Source: Rhodospirillales bacterium | GTDB taxonomy: Bacteria; Pseudomonadota; Alphaproteobacteria; CACIAM-22H2 | Direction of reading: 5' to 3' | Length of the DNA: 64,000 nucleotides | NCBI GenBank assembly: GCA_016794025.1 | Contig: JAEUKX010000078.1 | Span: forward strand, 182,302 to 246,301 | Shown here: positions 63,766 to 64,000 of the stretch, piece after piece | How the letters are laid out: each line of letters opens with the position of its first letter | How positions within the stretch are numbered: position 1 is the first letter of the stretch | The notes under the pieces: generated by a model | Database searches by the model: none | Seen by the model: the letters and a program-made list of their open reading frames with translations, nothing else | Told to the model about the DNA's origin: nothing | Made by a program: the position numbers and the translations under genes

Positions 63766-64000
63766 TCAGCCGCCGGCGATGTTCTGCGCCGCGACCATGA
63801 AGTAGAGCAGCGGAACCGAGAACATCGTGTTGAAGCGGCTGGTGATCATCGCCGTGCGTGCCGCCTTCTTCTTGGCGTCGGCATCGGCCTCGACCATGCC
63901 CAGCGCGATCTTCTGGTTCGGCCAGATGATGAACCAGACGTTATAGGCCATCACCAGGCCCAGCCACATGCCCACGCCGATCAGCTTGGAGGCACCCGTG
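63766..64000 (-). CDS. PuuD/DUF989-like membrane protein (partial, 5' end outside window)
   Basis: About 77 C-terminal residues are visible; the start lies beyond the right edge. The segment has a helix (GMWLGLVMAYNVWFIIWPNQK), a charged stretch (EADADAKKKAARTAM) and a final helix (SRFNTMFSVPLLYFMVAAQN). The NVWFIIWPNQK and SRxN...PLLYFM patterns fit the membrane domain of urate hydroxylase PuuD. A cytochrome c domain, present in full PuuD, is absent at this end, so this may be the membrane-only form. Confidence 0.55.
   Translation of the reverse strand, partial: TGASKLIGVGMWLGLVMAYNVWFIIWPNQKIALGMVEADADAKKKAARTAMITSRFNTMFSVPLLYFMVAAQNIAGG

Noticed and set aside
1..64000. Mobile elements, prophage, CRISPR or defence islands
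   Set aside because: No transposase, integrase, phage structural gene, direct-repeat array or restriction gene was seen on either strand.

Overview
The window is a dense, GC-rich stretch of alphaproteobacterial chromosome made almost entirely of conserved housekeeping genes. Several points indicate an alphaproteobacterium, probably from or near the Rhodospirillales: the gene orders (dnaB-alr-mlaEF-radA-cvpA-purF; pepA-lptF-lptG-surA-rsmA; purM/purN beside a DUF2066-phosphatidyltransferase-perM-hdaA run; erpA/dgt-argS-sporA-nagZ-scpAB-tatABC; surE-pcm-nlpD; yajC-secD-secF), an HdaA with a clamp-binding motif, a 53-residue aa3-type oxidase subunit IV, and GANTC sites clustered in promoters. I see no tRNA, rRNA, CRISPR array, transposase, integrase or phage gene. 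The exact genus cannot be read from the sequence.

Layout. Positions 1-11.5 kb are nearly all minus strand: rpsF-rpsR-DUF2232-rplI, a terminator, then a long chain of touching or overlapping genes (dnaB, alr, mlaE, mlaF, radA, cvpA, purF, DUF2937, a short-chain dehydrogenase cut by the left edge). From 11.77 kb the plus strand carries fabD-fabG-acpP-fabF-mltG and a TrpF-like isomerase. Then come an SDR on the minus strand, yicC-gmk on plus, and lptF-lptG / surA-rsmA on minus. pepA-holC and ndk (plus) meet the small oxidase subunit (minus) at a two-way terminator. purM-purN (minus) diverge from DUF2066-pgsA-like-perM-hdaA-SDR (plus).

Positions 32.7-44.4 kb are the most accessory part. They hold a CYTH-CHAD polyphosphate-type protein; a tight signalling run (cupredoxin, hybrid histidine kinase, CheY-like regulator, guanine-deaminase-like enzyme, MFS transporter); and ilvD followed by an M81/MlrC peptidase, a small secreted protein and a soluble chemoreceptor-like protein. 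Positions 44.4-58 kb return to housekeeping: xthA, erpA, dgt-argS-SPOR-nagZ, a GST, scpA-scpB, tatABC, surE-pcm-nlpD. A small globin operon, an orphan OmpR-type regulator and a DUF815 ATPase follow on minus. Then come yajC-secD-secF-Mth938 on plus and the end of a PuuD/DUF989 membrane protein at the right edge.

Points for a second look: (1) YajC has a C-terminal extension resembling a J-domain without HPD; (2) lptD and pdxA are missing from their usual places between lptG, surA and rsmA, and surA has its own almost leaderless promoter; (3) an SDR at 31.8 kb has lost the catalytic Tyr and Lys; (4) a soluble chemoreceptor-like protein has its probable sensory domain at the C-terminus; (5) a perfect DnaA box, an AT-rich tract and GANTC sites lie upstream of scpA, with more GANTC clusters before fabD and surE; (6) a cupredoxin gene is coupled to a hybrid kinase operon. 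I found no clear, wholly new multi-gene system. The candidates above are inferences from reading alone.
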